Part shown: piece by piece, positions 1-7,289 of the stretch | How the letters are laid out: each line of letters opens with the position of its first letter | How positions within the stretch are numbered: position 1 is the stretch's first letter | From: an uncultured Actinomycetes bacterium | GTDB taxonomy: Bacteria > Actinomycetota > Thermoleophilia > Solirubrobacterales > 70-9 | Length of the DNA: 10,996 nucleotides | Assembly: GCA_937907435.1 (NCBI GenBank) | Contig: CALCIA010000172.1 | Span: 1 to 10,996, forward strand | Direction: 5' to 3' | Notes under the pieces: generated by a model | Told to the model about the DNA's origin: nothing | Seen by the model: only the letters and a program-made list of their open reading frames with translations | Databases searched by the model: none | Made by a program: the position numbers and the translations under genes

Positions 1-32
1 CATGGGGGTCACAGCCTGCCAGGACCCCCATG
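1..32 (-). other. Perfect 10-bp hairpin with 12-nt loop at the left window edge
   Basis: Bases 1-10 pair perfectly with 23-32, leaving the loop 11-22. Read on the minus strand the loop is CTGGCAGGCTGT, almost the same as the loop of the hairpin at 10967-10996. On the same strand a smaller stem (39-43 with 48-52, loop of 4) lies just 5' of it. No T-run follows within the window on either side, so a classical terminator is not shown. It may be part of a structured RNA, a repeat, or the end of whatever lies left of the window; the function is unknown. The minus strand is chosen only because it puts the loop in the same sense as the right-hand copy. Confidence 0.6.
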
Positions 33-124
33 AGGAGCCCAGGACACCCTGGACCTCCCTCGGACGGCCGCCCGCGCCCCGAGGCCCCCGCCCGTCCCAC
101 CCCCGTCCCTCCCAGCCCCGCACC

Positions 125-154
125 GTTTCGCGCCGCCAGCCCGAGGGGTACCCT
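125..154 (+). promoter_or_regulatory. Putative fdhA promoter, leaderless type (GTTTCG - 18 nt - TACCCT)
   Basis: TACCCT at 149-154 fits the TANNNT form of an actinobacterial -10 box and sits only 6 nt before the ATG at 161, which would place the transcript start at or next to the start codon. GTTTCG at 125-130 lies 18 nt upstream of it. The same pair, GTTTCC with TACCCT at 17 nt spacing, precedes selD at 8962-8990. The match between two functionally linked units is the main support; a -35 role for GTTTC is inferred. Confidence 0.5.
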
Positions 155-160
155 CGCCGT

Positions 161-3100
161 ATGCGGCTCCCGCCTCTGCTCCGTCAGCTGCGCGACGACC
201 CGACCGGTCGGGGGACGGCGGCGCGGTCGGCCCACTCCGAGAGCCTCCGTCCCCGCACCGCCGACGCCGACAGCATGGTCAAGTCGGTGTGCCCTTACTG
301 CGCGGTCGGCTGCGGCCAGCGGGTCTGGTCCAAGGACGGCAAGGTCATCCAGATCGAGGGGGACCCGGACAGCCCGATCTCCCGCGGGCGCCTCTGTCCC
401 AAGGGCTCGGCCTCCGAGCAGCTGGTCAACTCCGCGACCCGGATCAAGAAGGTCAGGTACCGCCGCCCGCACGGCACCGAGTGGGAGGAGCTGGACCTCG
501 AGACGGCGATGGACATGATCGCCGACCGCGTGCTCGACGCCCGCGAGGCCGGCTGGCAGGAGATGCGGGGGGAGGAACGACTGCGGCGGACGCTCGGCTT
601 CGCCCACCTCGGCGGCGCCACCCTGGACAACGAGGAGAACTACCTGATCAAGAAGCTCTTCACCGCGATGGGCGCGGTGCAGATCGAGAATCAGGCCCGC
701 ATATGACACTCCTCCACGGTCCCCGGTCTGGGGACCTCGTTCGGTAGGGGTGGCGCGACTTCCTTCCAGCAGGATCTGGCGAACTCCGACTGCATCGTGA
801 TCATGGGGTCGAACATGGCCGAGGCCCACCCGGTCGGCTTCCAGTGGGTGGTCGAGGCGCGCGAACGCGGCGCCAAGGTGATCCACGTCGACCCCCGCTT
901 CACCCGCACCAGCGCGCTCGCCGACCTCCACGTGCCGATCCGCGCCGGCTCCGACATCGCCTTCCTGGGCGGGATCGTCAACTACATCCTCGAGAACGGG
1001 CGCGAGTTCCGCGAGTACGTGCAGGCCTACACCAACGCCCGCACGATCATCTCAGACGACTTCCGCGACACCGAGGACCTCGACGGGATCTTCAGCGGGC
1101 TCGACCGCGAGGGGCGCAAGTACGAACGCGAGTCCTGGCAGTACAAGGGCATGGACGTCGGCGCCTCGGCCGGCGAACGCGAGTACGGCGAGGCCGAAGG
1201 CGAGCAGGCCCACGGCGCCCACGGCGGCGAGCTCGAGCAGGGCGAACCGCCGCGCGAGGACGAGACCCTGCAGGACCCCCGCTGCGTCTTCCAGCTGCTG
1301 AAGAAGCACTACGCGCGCTACACGCCGGAGATGGTCGAGCGGATCTGCGGCGTGCCGCGGGCGCAGTTCCTCGACGTCGCCGAGGCGCTCTGCGCGAACT
1401 CCGGCCGCGAGCGCACCAGCGCCTTCTGCTACGCGGTCGGCTGGACCCAGCACACGGTCGGGGTCCAGTACATCCGCACCGCCGCGATCGTCCAGCTGCT
1501 GCTCGGCAACATCGGCCGCCCCGGCGGCGGGATCATGGCGCTGCGCGGCCACGCCTCGATCCAGGGCTCGACCGACATCCCGACCCTCTTCAACATCCTC
1601 CCCGGCTACCTGCCGATGCCGCACGCGCACGAGGAGACCGGGCTCGACGTCTACGTCGAGCGCAACGCGCCGCCGACCGGCTTCTGGGGCAACACGCGCG
1701 CCTACATGGTCAGCCTGCTGAAGGCCTGGTGGGGGACGGCCGCGCAGTACGAGAACGACTTCTGCTTCGACTACCTGCCGCGCATCGACAAAGACCACTC
1801 CCACTACCGGACGGTCGCCGACATGGAGGACAACAAGCTCCGCGGCTACTTCGTGATGGGCGAGAACCCGGCGGTCGGCTCGGCCAACTCGAAGCTCCAG
1901 CGGCTGGCGCTGGCGAAGCTGCAGTGGCTGGTGGTGCGCGACCTCGACGAGATCGAGACCGCCTCCTTCTGGCACGACGCGCCCGAGATCGAGACCGGCG
2001 AGCTGGTCACCGAGGACATCGCCACCGAGGTCTTCCTGATGCCGGCCGCGTCCCACACCGAGAAGGACGGCAGCTTCACCAACACCCAGCGGCTGCTGCA
2101 GTGGCACCACAAAGCGGTCGAGCCGGAGGGCGACTGCCGCTCGGAGCTGTGGTTCATGTACCACCTCGGGCGCCGCATCCGGGAGCGGCTGGCGAGCTCC
2201 GAGCGCGAGCGCGACCGTCCTATCCTCGACCTCACCTGGGACTACCCCACGGTGGGGCCGACCGAGGAGCCCGACGCCGAGGCGGTGCTGGCGGAGATCG
2301 GCGGGTTCGACGCCGAGTGCGAGCCGCTCGCCGATTACCTGCCGCTGCGCGACGACGGCTCGACCACCTGCGGGTGCTGGATCTACGCGGGCTGCTATGC
2401 CGACGGGGTGAACCAGACGGCGCGGCGCAAGCCGGGACGCGAGCAGAGCTGGGTGGCGCCGGAATGGGCCTGGGCCTGGCCGATGAACCGCCGCATCCTC
2501 TACAACCGGGCCTCCGCGGACCCGGAGGGGCGGCCGTGGTCGGAGCGCAAGAAATACGTCTGGTGGGACGCCGCCGCGGGCGAGTGGACCGGCGAGGACG
2601 TCCCCGACTTCACCCCGGACAAGGCGCCGGACTACGTCCCGCCCGAGGACGCCACGGCCCAGCAGGCGCTGCGCGGCGACGAGCCGTTCATCATGCAGGG
2701 CGACGGGCGCGCCTGGCTGTTCGCGCCGAGCGGGGTCGTCGACGGCCCGCTCCCGACCCACTACGAGCCGGCCGAGTCGCCGTTCGAGAACCCGCTCTAC
2801 GGCCAGCGCGCCAACCCGGTGCGGGAGGAATACCGGCGCCGCGACAACCCGCTCAACCCGACCGGGCGCGAGGCGGGCTCGGACGCCTACCCCTTCGTCG
2901 TCACCACCTACCGGCTGACCGAGCACCACACCGCCGGCGGGATGAGCCGCACGCTGCCGTTCCTGGCCGAGCTGCAGCCGGAGTTCTTCTGCGAGGTGAG
3001 CCCGGAGCTGGCGCGCGAGCGCGGCCTCGAGCACGGCGGCTGGGCGACGATCGTCAGCGCCCGCACCGCGATCGAGGCGCGGGTGATGGTGACCGAGCGG

Positions 3101-3337
3101 ATGAAACCGCTGCGGGTCGACGGGCGGGTCGTCCACCAGGTCGGGCTGCCCTACCACTGGGGTAACCGCGGGATCAGCACCGGGGATTCGGCCAACGACC
3201 TCTTCCCGTTCGCGCTCGACCCCAACGTCCACATCCAGGAGGTGAAGGCGGCGACCTGCGATGTCCGCCCGGGGCGGCGGCCGCGTGGGCCGGAGCTGCC
3301 GGAGTTCGTCCGCAACTACAGGGAGCAGGCGGGATGA
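161..3337 (+). CDS. fdhA: Selenocysteine-containing formate dehydrogenase, large (alpha) subunit
   Basis: Catalytic subunit of a Mo/W-bis-MGD formate dehydrogenase of the FDH-N/FdnG type, oxidising formate to CO2 and passing electrons to the FeS subunit encoded next. The product is 1058 aa when TGA 704-706 is read as Sec182. An N-terminal [4Fe-4S] motif is seen at Cys44, Cys47, Cys51 and Cys79, followed by the CPKG lysine (Lys81) that relays electrons in the family. Sec182 is followed by the conserved His183. The Arg of the LRGHASIQG stretch (Arg462) matches the active-site Arg. The C-terminal region (from about residue 905) is the dinucleotide-binding domain. The ATG at 161 is chosen because a TACCCT box sits 6 nt upstream and homology-like sequence begins there; further upstream the frame is only Pro/Arg-rich. 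Residues 331-367 are an acidic Gly/Glu-rich insertion. No Tat signal is visible. The stop overlaps fdhB (ATGA). The start is less certain than the identity. Confidence 0.95.
704..706 (+). other. In-frame TGA read as selenocysteine (Sec182 of FdhA)
   Basis: The same reading frame continues on both sides of this TGA, with FdnG-like sequence before it (ENQARI) and after it (HSSTVPGLGTSFGRGG). In known Sec-containing formate dehydrogenases the active-site Sec is followed by His, as here. A SECIS hairpin begins 11 nt downstream, and a tRNA with anticodon UCA plus selA, selB and selD are in the window. A pseudogene caused by a nonsense mutation is therefore very unlikely. Confidence 0.96.
718..736 (+). 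promoter_or_regulatory. Bacterial SECIS element in fdhA mRNA
   Basis: Bases 718-724 (GGTCCCC) pair perfectly with 730-736 (GGGGACC) around the loop GGTCT at 725-729. Eleven bases separate the TGA from the stem. As I recall, the E. coli fdhF SECIS has the same GGUCU loop motif, whose G and U contact SelB, at the same 11-nt distance. The element lies in coding sequence (residues about 186-192) and recruits the SelB/GTP/Sec-tRNA complex to the UGA. Confidence 0.93.
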
Positions 3338-4188
3338 GCGAGCGCAAGGGGTTCTTCACCGACACTTCGGTCTGCATCGGCTGCAAGGCCTGCGAGGTCG
3401 CCTGCAAGGAGTGGAACCAGGTGCCGGCCGACCCGCAGGGGCTGACCGGCAACTCCTACGACAACAGCGGCGAACTGGGGGCGAACCGCTGGCGCCACGT
3501 GGCGTTCATCGAGCAGAAGGTGTCGGTGGGCGTGGAGGAAGCGCCGCCGGAGTCCTTCGCCCGGGAGGCCGCGCGGCAGAGCCTCGTCTCCGACGGCCTC
3601 GACCCGCACGAGGACGCCGACGGCTTCCGCTGGCTGATGAGCTCCGACGTCTGCAAGCACTGCACCGAGGCCGGCTGCCTCGACGCCTGCCCGACCGGGG
3701 CGCTCTTCCGCACCGAGTTCGGCACCGTCGTCGTCCAGCCCGACATCTGCAACGGCTGCGGGTACTGCGTGGTGTCGTGCCCGTTCGGGGTGATCGACCA
3801 GCGCGAGGGCGACGGCCGGGTGTGGAAGTGCACCATGTGTTACGACCGCCTGAAGGACGACATGGAACCGGCGTGCGCGCAGGCGTGCCCGACCGACTCG
3901 ATCCAGTTCGGTGACCTCGACGAGCTGCGCGAGCGGGCGGCGCGGCGGGTCGAGCGCCTGCACGAGCGCGGCCGCGAGGAGGCCCGCCTCTACGGCGACT
4001 CCGAGGACGACGGGGTCGGCGGCTTCGGCGCCTTCTTCCTCCTGCTCGACGAGCCCGAGACCTACCGCCTGCCGCCCGACCCGGTGGTCCCGACGCGGCG
4101 CACGCCGGAGGTCTGGGCGGCGGCCCTCGGCGCGGCGGCGGTGCTGGCGGGCGGGGTGGCGGCGAGCTTCCTGCGGGGACGGCGATGA
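3334..4188 (+). CDS. fdhB: Formate dehydrogenase iron-sulfur (beta) subunit with C-terminal membrane anchor
   Basis: Electron-transfer subunit of 284 aa, expected to carry electrons from FdhA to the membrane subunit. Sixteen cysteines in the usual polyferredoxin arrangement would bind four [4Fe-4S] clusters: Cys14/17/20/24, Cys107/110/115/119, Cys139/142/145/149 and Cys166/169/181/185. Residues 260-280 are a single hydrophobic helix ending in RGRR, as in FdnH-type subunits. The start ATG overlaps the fdhA stop (ATGA), and an AGGGAG Shine-Dalgarno stretch is present, so translation is probably coupled to fdhA. Length and motif order are normal for the family. The Arg-rich tail after the helix would favour a cytoplasmic C-terminus, which would put the clusters outside; this conflicts with the missing Tat signal on FdhA. 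Confidence 0.93.
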   Translation: MSERKGFFTDTSVCIGCKACEVACKEWNQVPADPQGLTGNSYDNSGELGANRWRHVAFIEQKVSVGVEEAPPESFAREAARQSLVSDGLDPHEDADGFRWLMSSDVCKHCTEAGCLDACPTGALFRTEFGTVVVQPDICNGCGYCVVSCPFGVIDQREGDGRVWKCTMCYDRLKDDMEPACAQACPTDSIQFGDLDELRERAARRVERLHERGREEARLYGDSEDDGVGGFGAFFLLLDEPETYRLPPDPVVPTRRTPEVWAAALGAAAVLAGGVAASFLRGRR

Positions 4189-4219
4189 GGCTTCCGGCGT
4201 CGACCTCCACCTCCACCGA

Positions 4220-4246
4220 CGCTTGTCGCCCTGTGGGCGACAAGCG
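4220..4246 (+). other. Perfect 12-bp hairpin in the fdhB-fdhC gap, adjoining the fdhC ribosome binding site
   Basis: Bases 4220-4231 pair perfectly with 4235-4246 around TGT (or 11 bp with a 5-nt loop). The stem ends a few bases before the fdhC Shine-Dalgarno GGAGGGG (4251-4257). No T-run follows on either strand, so it is not a typical intrinsic terminator. It could act as an mRNA processing or stability element, an attenuator of fdhC translation, a protein-binding palindrome, or a dispersed repeat. The role is unknown. Confidence 0.65.
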
Positions 4247-4264
4247 TGAGGGAGGGGACCGTCC

Positions 4265-5278
4265 ATGAATCCCAAGGGCGGCGAAGCAAGCATGGTCCCG
4301 CGCGAGCGGCCGACCACCTACTACGGCCGCCCGATCGTCAAGCGGCCGGTCTGGAAACCGGAGATCCCGCTCTACTTCTTCTTCGGCGGCCTGGCGGGCG
4401 CGTCGGCGAACCTCGCCACGGCGGCAACCTTTGCCGGGCGCCCGCGGCTCGCGCGCCGCGCCTGGGCGGGCGCCTTCGTCGGCGTCACCGTCAGCCCCGT
4501 GCTGCTGATCCGGGACCTGGGCCGGCCGAAGCGCTTCCTCTACATGCTGCGCGTGATCAAGATCACCTCGCCGATGAGTCTCGGCGCCTGGATCTTGGCG
4601 GCAAACGGCGGCGCGACCACCCTGGCCGCGGGCCTCAACCTGCTGGCGCCGCGGCGGCGCGCCGGCCTGCCCGAGATCGGCGCCGCGCTCGTCGGCGCCC
4701 CGCTCGCGACCTACACCGCGGCGCTGATCACCAACAGCGCGATCCCGGCCTGGTCGGAGGCGCGCCTCGAGATGCCCTTCGTCTTCGCCTCCAGCGCCGC
4801 CGCGAGCGCCGCCGGCGCCGCGCTCCTCACCGTCCCCGGCGAGGAAACCGAGCCCGCCCGAGCCCTCGGCATCGCCGCCGTTGTGGTCGAGGAAGCCGCG
4901 TCGAGGATCATGCTGAAGCGGCTGGGCCCGCTGGCGAGCGCCTACGAGGAGGATGAGGCGGGGAAGGCGGACAAGGTCGCCCGCGCCCTGAGCGCCGCCG
5001 GCGCCGTGGCCCTGGTGGCGGGCGGTAAGCGCGGGAGCGACGGGTCACGCGGCGCCAGGCGCGCACGGGGGCGCCGCGCCGCCAAGCACCCTGCCGCGCC
5101 CGGCGGCGACCCCGCGCGCCGCGCCATCACCGCGGCCGGCGGCGCCCTCCTGCTGGCCGGCGCGGTGTGCAAGCGCTGGGCGGTCTTCAAAGCCGGATTC
5201 GCCTCCGCCGCAGACCCCGACCAGACGATCGACCTCCAGCGCGACCGCATGGCCGCCGAGCGCCGTCCCGGCGCCTGA
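4265..5278 (+). CDS. NrfD/PsrC-type integral membrane subunit of formate dehydrogenase
   Basis: Probable quinone-side membrane subunit of 337 aa that accepts electrons from FdhB. About eight hydrophobic segments are visible, near residues 34-57, 66-84, 104-127, 135-155, 168-190, 198-215, 241-254 and 286-303, the usual count for NrfD-like proteins. Family-like stretches include EIPLYFFFGGLAGASA near the start, RDLGRPKRF, the TSPMSLGAW segment, and a C-terminal KAGFASAADP. This is not the b-type cytochrome (FdnI) of E. coli FDH-N, since that haem-binding family looks different. The ATG at 4265 has GGAGGGG 7 nt upstream; a later Met (residue 10) has no good ribosome site. The loop at 255-275 is unusually Arg/Gly-rich. 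The gap from fdhB is 76 nt and holds a strong hairpin. I am sure of the family, less so of the electron acceptor. Confidence 0.88.
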   Translation: MNPKGGEASMVPRERPTTYYGRPIVKRPVWKPEIPLYFFFGGLAGASANLATAATFAGRPRLARRAWAGAFVGVTVSPVLLIRDLGRPKRFLYMLRVIKITSPMSLGAWILAANGGATTLAAGLNLLAPRRRAGLPEIGAALVGAPLATYTAALITNSAIPAWSEARLEMPFVFASSAAASAAGAALLTVPGEETEPARALGIAAVVVEEAASRIMLKRLGPLASAYEEDEAGKADKVARALSAAGAVALVAGGKRGSDGSRGARRARGRRAAKHPAAPGGDPARRAITAAGGALLLAGAVCKRWAVFKAGFASAADPDQTIDLQRDRMAAERRPGA

Positions 5279-5294
5279 CCGCCCCACCCCCGTC

Positions 5295-5345
5295 GGGTGA
5301 GTTCGCACTTCTCCGCGCATAGCGCGGAGAAGTGCGAACTCACCC
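5295..5345. terminator. 24-bp perfect palindrome between convergent units (possible bidirectional terminator)
   Basis: Bases 5295-5318 pair perfectly with 5322-5345 around the loop ATA. It lies 16 nt after the fdhC-position gene stop and 11 nt beyond the 3' end of the convergent tRNA-Sec, the natural place for a shared terminator. Neither side has a T-run, so termination would have to be of the U-less type reported for some actinobacteria. A dispersed palindromic repeat that happened to land here is an equal possibility. Confidence 0.55.
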
Positions 5346-5356
5346 CTGGGTGGGGA

Positions 5357-5449
5357 CGAGGCGGCGAAGGAATCGAACCTTCCAAGCGATGGGCTGCACC
5401 GCCCTGCTGGTTTTGAAGACCAGATGGGCCACCAGACCCCTGCCGCCCC
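5357..5449 (-). tRNA. selC: tRNA-Sec (anticodon UCA)
   Basis: A 93-nt tRNA on the minus strand with the hallmarks of bacterial tRNA-Sec. The acceptor stem has 8 bp (5442-5449 with 5358-5365, one G-U pair) and a G discriminator at 5357. The D stem is extended with a 4-nt loop. The anticodon arm is CTGGT-CTTCAAA-ACCAG, with UCA from 5414-5416, so it reads UGA. A long variable arm includes GGGC/GCCC, and the T arm has 5 bp (GAAGG/CCTTC) around TTCGATT. The 3' CCA is not encoded. The 5' end lies 15 nt after the selB stop, so it is probably co-transcribed as the last element of selA-selB-selC. Confidence 0.95.
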
Positions 5450-5464
5450 ATGCGGGCCTGAAGC

Positions 5465-7105
5465 CTATGGCGCCCCGCCCCGCGGGTAGTGCCGGTCGCC
5501 GTCGCGCCGCAGCACCCGCTCACCGTCGAGGTGCTCGAGCAGCGCCTGCGCGTACTTGCGGCTGAGCCCCAGCGCGTCGCGAACCTCGCCGATGCTCGTC
5601 GACCCCTCGCGAGCGACCAGCGCCACCACCGCCTCGGCGAGCCGCTCTGCTTCCGCGGTCGGGTAGACGACGTCGGCCTTCAACCGCACCGCGGTCCCTG
5701 CGTCGACCAGCTCGCCGACAGCCCGTTCCACCTCCCGCCGCGGCTCCCCGAGGTCCTCCGACAGCTTCGCCGGCGTCCGCGGCCGTTCCCCATCGGCCTC
5801 GAGCTCGCCGAGAACGCGCCGGGCGAGCGGCCCGGGCCCCGGCGCCCCGGTCCCCTCGGACGCTCGTCGACTTTTGGGTGCTGAGCAACCAGAAATCGAC
5901 ACGGACATTCCTGACCGGTCCGAATGTCGCCGTGGGGCCGGGTCGACGACGATGGCCCCGCCAAGCGTGTCGGGCGGCGCGATCCGCCGGACCACCACGC
6001 GGTCGCCGCGCCGGGCCAGGAGCGGCTGCTCGAGCCGCAGCTGCGCGGTGCCGTCGCCGAGGTCGATGACACGCGCCGGCGCCTCGCGGGTGCCGTGGTG
6101 GACCTGGACGCGGCGCTCGTCGAGCACCGCTCGCGCCTCCCCGTCGAGCGCCACGTCGAGCCGGTAGGTCGGCGCGAGCACCGTTCCGGCCACAGTGACG
6201 ACGTCCCCGCGCCCGATCTCCTCGCGCCGCAGCCCGGCCAGGTTGAGCGCCACGCGCCGCCGCGGCCCGACGACGTCGAGCGAGCAATCGTGGCTCTCGA
6301 TCGAGCGGATCCGCACCTCCTTCCCACCGGGGAGGACGACGACCCTGTCCCCTCGCCGCAAACTCCCCGACCAGAGCGTCCCGGTCACCACCGTCCCGTG
6401 CCCGGCGACGGTGAATACCCGGTCGACATGGAGGACCGGGTCGTCCCGATCCGCCGGCCCACCGACGGCCGCGGCCTCGCGCCGGGCCTGCGACGCCGGT
6501 CCCGCAACTCGACCGACTGCCGGCGGAAGAGCCCCTCGGGACCCGATCGGCGGCCCCTCGACACCGGCGTCGCGAGCCGCATCGACGCGCTCGGCGACGT
6601 CGAGCAACCGCGCCCGCAGCTCGTCGATCCCCTCCCCGCTCCGCGCGCTCACCGCGACGATCGGCGCTCCCGGCAGCAGCTCGCCCAGCTCGCCCGCGAC
6701 CCGCCCCCGATCCGGCCCGTCGACGAGGTCCACCTTGGTCAGAGCCACGACCCCCGCATCGACCCCCAGCGCCCGCAGCACCGCGAGGTGCTCCCGCGTC
6801 TGCGGCATCACGCCATCGTCGGCGGCCACCACCAACAGGAAGAGGTCGATCCCGGTCGCCCCGGCGATCATCGTCCGCACGAAGCGCTCGTGCCCGGGCA
6901 CGTCGACGAGGCTCAGCCGCCGCTCCCCGAGCGCGAGCTCCGCATAGCCGAGCTCGATCGACATCCCCCGCCGCCGCTCCTCCGCGAGCCGGTCCGTGTC
7001 CCGACCCGTCAGCGCCCGCACCAGCGCCGTCTTGCCGTGGTCGATGTGACCGGCCGTGCCGACGGTGAGCGACGGCGCCGCGTCGGAGGCGAATCCGTCT
7101 GTCAT
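5465..7105 (-). CDS. selB: Selenocysteine-specific elongation factor SelB
   Basis: GTPase that delivers Sec-tRNA(Sec) to ribosomes at UGA by binding the SECIS hairpin. The 546-aa product has an EF-Tu-like G domain: GHIDHGKT at residues 19-26, RGMSIELGYA at 47-55, DVPGHE at 68-73 and TKVD at 123-126. Domain II starts near residue 225 (VDRVFTVAGHGTVVTGT). The C-terminus, from about 430, holds winged-helix SECIS-binding repeats ending in GLSRKYAQALLEHLD. It is somewhat shorter than E. coli SelB (614 aa). The ATG at 7105 is chosen because the upstream in-frame stretch is only Arg-rich and GTP-site spacing fits; the ribosome site (GCGGGG) is modest. Oddities are a roughly 45-aa Ala/Arg/Pro linker before domain II and a lower-GC palindromic insertion at residues about 393-413. 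The stop is TAG. The gene follows selA by 184 nt. Confidence 0.95.
   Translation of the reverse strand: MTDGFASDAAPSLTVGTAGHIDHGKTALVRALTGRDTDRLAEERRRGMSIELGYAELALGERRLSLVDVPGHERFVRTMIAGATGIDLFLLVVAADDGVMPQTREHLAVLRALGVDAGVVALTKVDLVDGPDRGRVAGELGELLPGAPIVAVSARSGEGIDELRARLLDVAERVDAARDAGVEGPPIGSRGALPPAVGRVAGPASQARREAAAVGGPADRDDPVLHVDRVFTVAGHGTVVTGTLWSGSLRRGDRVVVLPGGKEVRIRSIESHDCSLDVVGPRRRVALNLAGLRREEIGRGDVVTVAGTVLAPTYRLDVALDGEARAVLDERRVQVHHGTREAPARVIDLGDGTAQLRLEQPLLARRGDRVVVRRIAPPDTLGGAIVVDPAPRRHSDRSGMSVSISGCSAPKSRRASEGTGAPGPGPLARRVLGELEADGERPRTPAKLSEDLGEPRREVERAVGELVDAGTAVRLKADVVYPTAEAERLAEAVVALVAREGSTSIGEVRDALGLSRKYAQALLEHLDGERVLRRDGDRHYPRGGAP
5867..5929 (-). repeat. Putative palindromic repeat element inserted in frame within selB
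   Basis: About 63 nt (21 codons) of roughly 54% GC inside a gene of much higher GC. It consists of two adjacent inverted repeats. In the first, 5868-5882 pairs with 5884-5898 at 12 of 15 positions. In the second, 5904-5910 (GACATTC) pairs exactly with 5922-5928 (GAATGTC), extendable by ACG/CGT past a 2-nt bulge. GTCG occurs at both borders (5866-5869 and 5926-5929). It encodes a polar Ser-rich stretch between domain III and the winged-helix part of SelB, where a tolerated linker would lie. Insertion is inferred; no second copy is in this window. Confidence 0.45.
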
Positions 7106-7214
7106 CGTGCCCCGCCGCGAGGCGCCTCGGCATCGCGCCCGCAGCCATCGCGCTCCCGGACCTGACGGCGCTCGCCCCGTCCGCGTCGCGGTCCGCCGGC
7201 GGCGACTGCGATCG

Positions 7215-7241
7215 AGATCGACCGAGCGCGGCGCGGACCGC
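7215..7241 (-). pseudogene. Possible remnant duplicate of the selA 3' end
   Basis: Read on the minus strand these nine codons give AVRAALGRS, identical to the last nine residues of SelA encoded at 7293-7319. The two DNA copies differ at four places, all third codon positions. The resemblance stops shortly on either side, and the copy lies in the selA-selB gap in no recognisable gene. It could be a decayed tandem duplication or a coincidence helped by the high GC content. Confidence 0.3.
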
Positions 7242-7289
7242 CCCAGACGCCAACGCGACATCCGTCCTGCGCCGGGCCGGCCGCCGCCG

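Noticed and set aside
2..160. Upstream in-frame extension of FdhA to the window edge (possible longer N-terminus)
   Set aside because: The stretch is Pro/Arg/Ser-rich with no recognisable motif or signal peptide, it contains a perfect hairpin, and a TACCCT promoter-like box lies just before the ATG at 161.
704..797. Nonsense mutation splitting fdhA into two genes (pseudogene), with a second start near 797
   Set aside because: The intervening bases encode conserved FdnG-like sequence in the same frame, the TGA sits at the Sec site, and a proper SECIS follows.
1052..3232. Long open frame (726 codons) antisense to fdhA
   Set aside because: Such shadow frames are expected opposite high-GC genes; its translation is Val/Arg/Gly-rich with no family resemblance.
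4220..4246. Intrinsic terminator between fdhB and the NrfD-type gene
   Set aside because: No T-run on either strand, and the downstream gene belongs to the same enzyme and has a strong ribosome site.
7106..7261. Extended SelB N-terminus starting upstream of 7105
   Set aside because: The additional 52 residues are Arg-rich and featureless, while the ATG at 7105 places the GTP-binding motif at the usual distance from the start.
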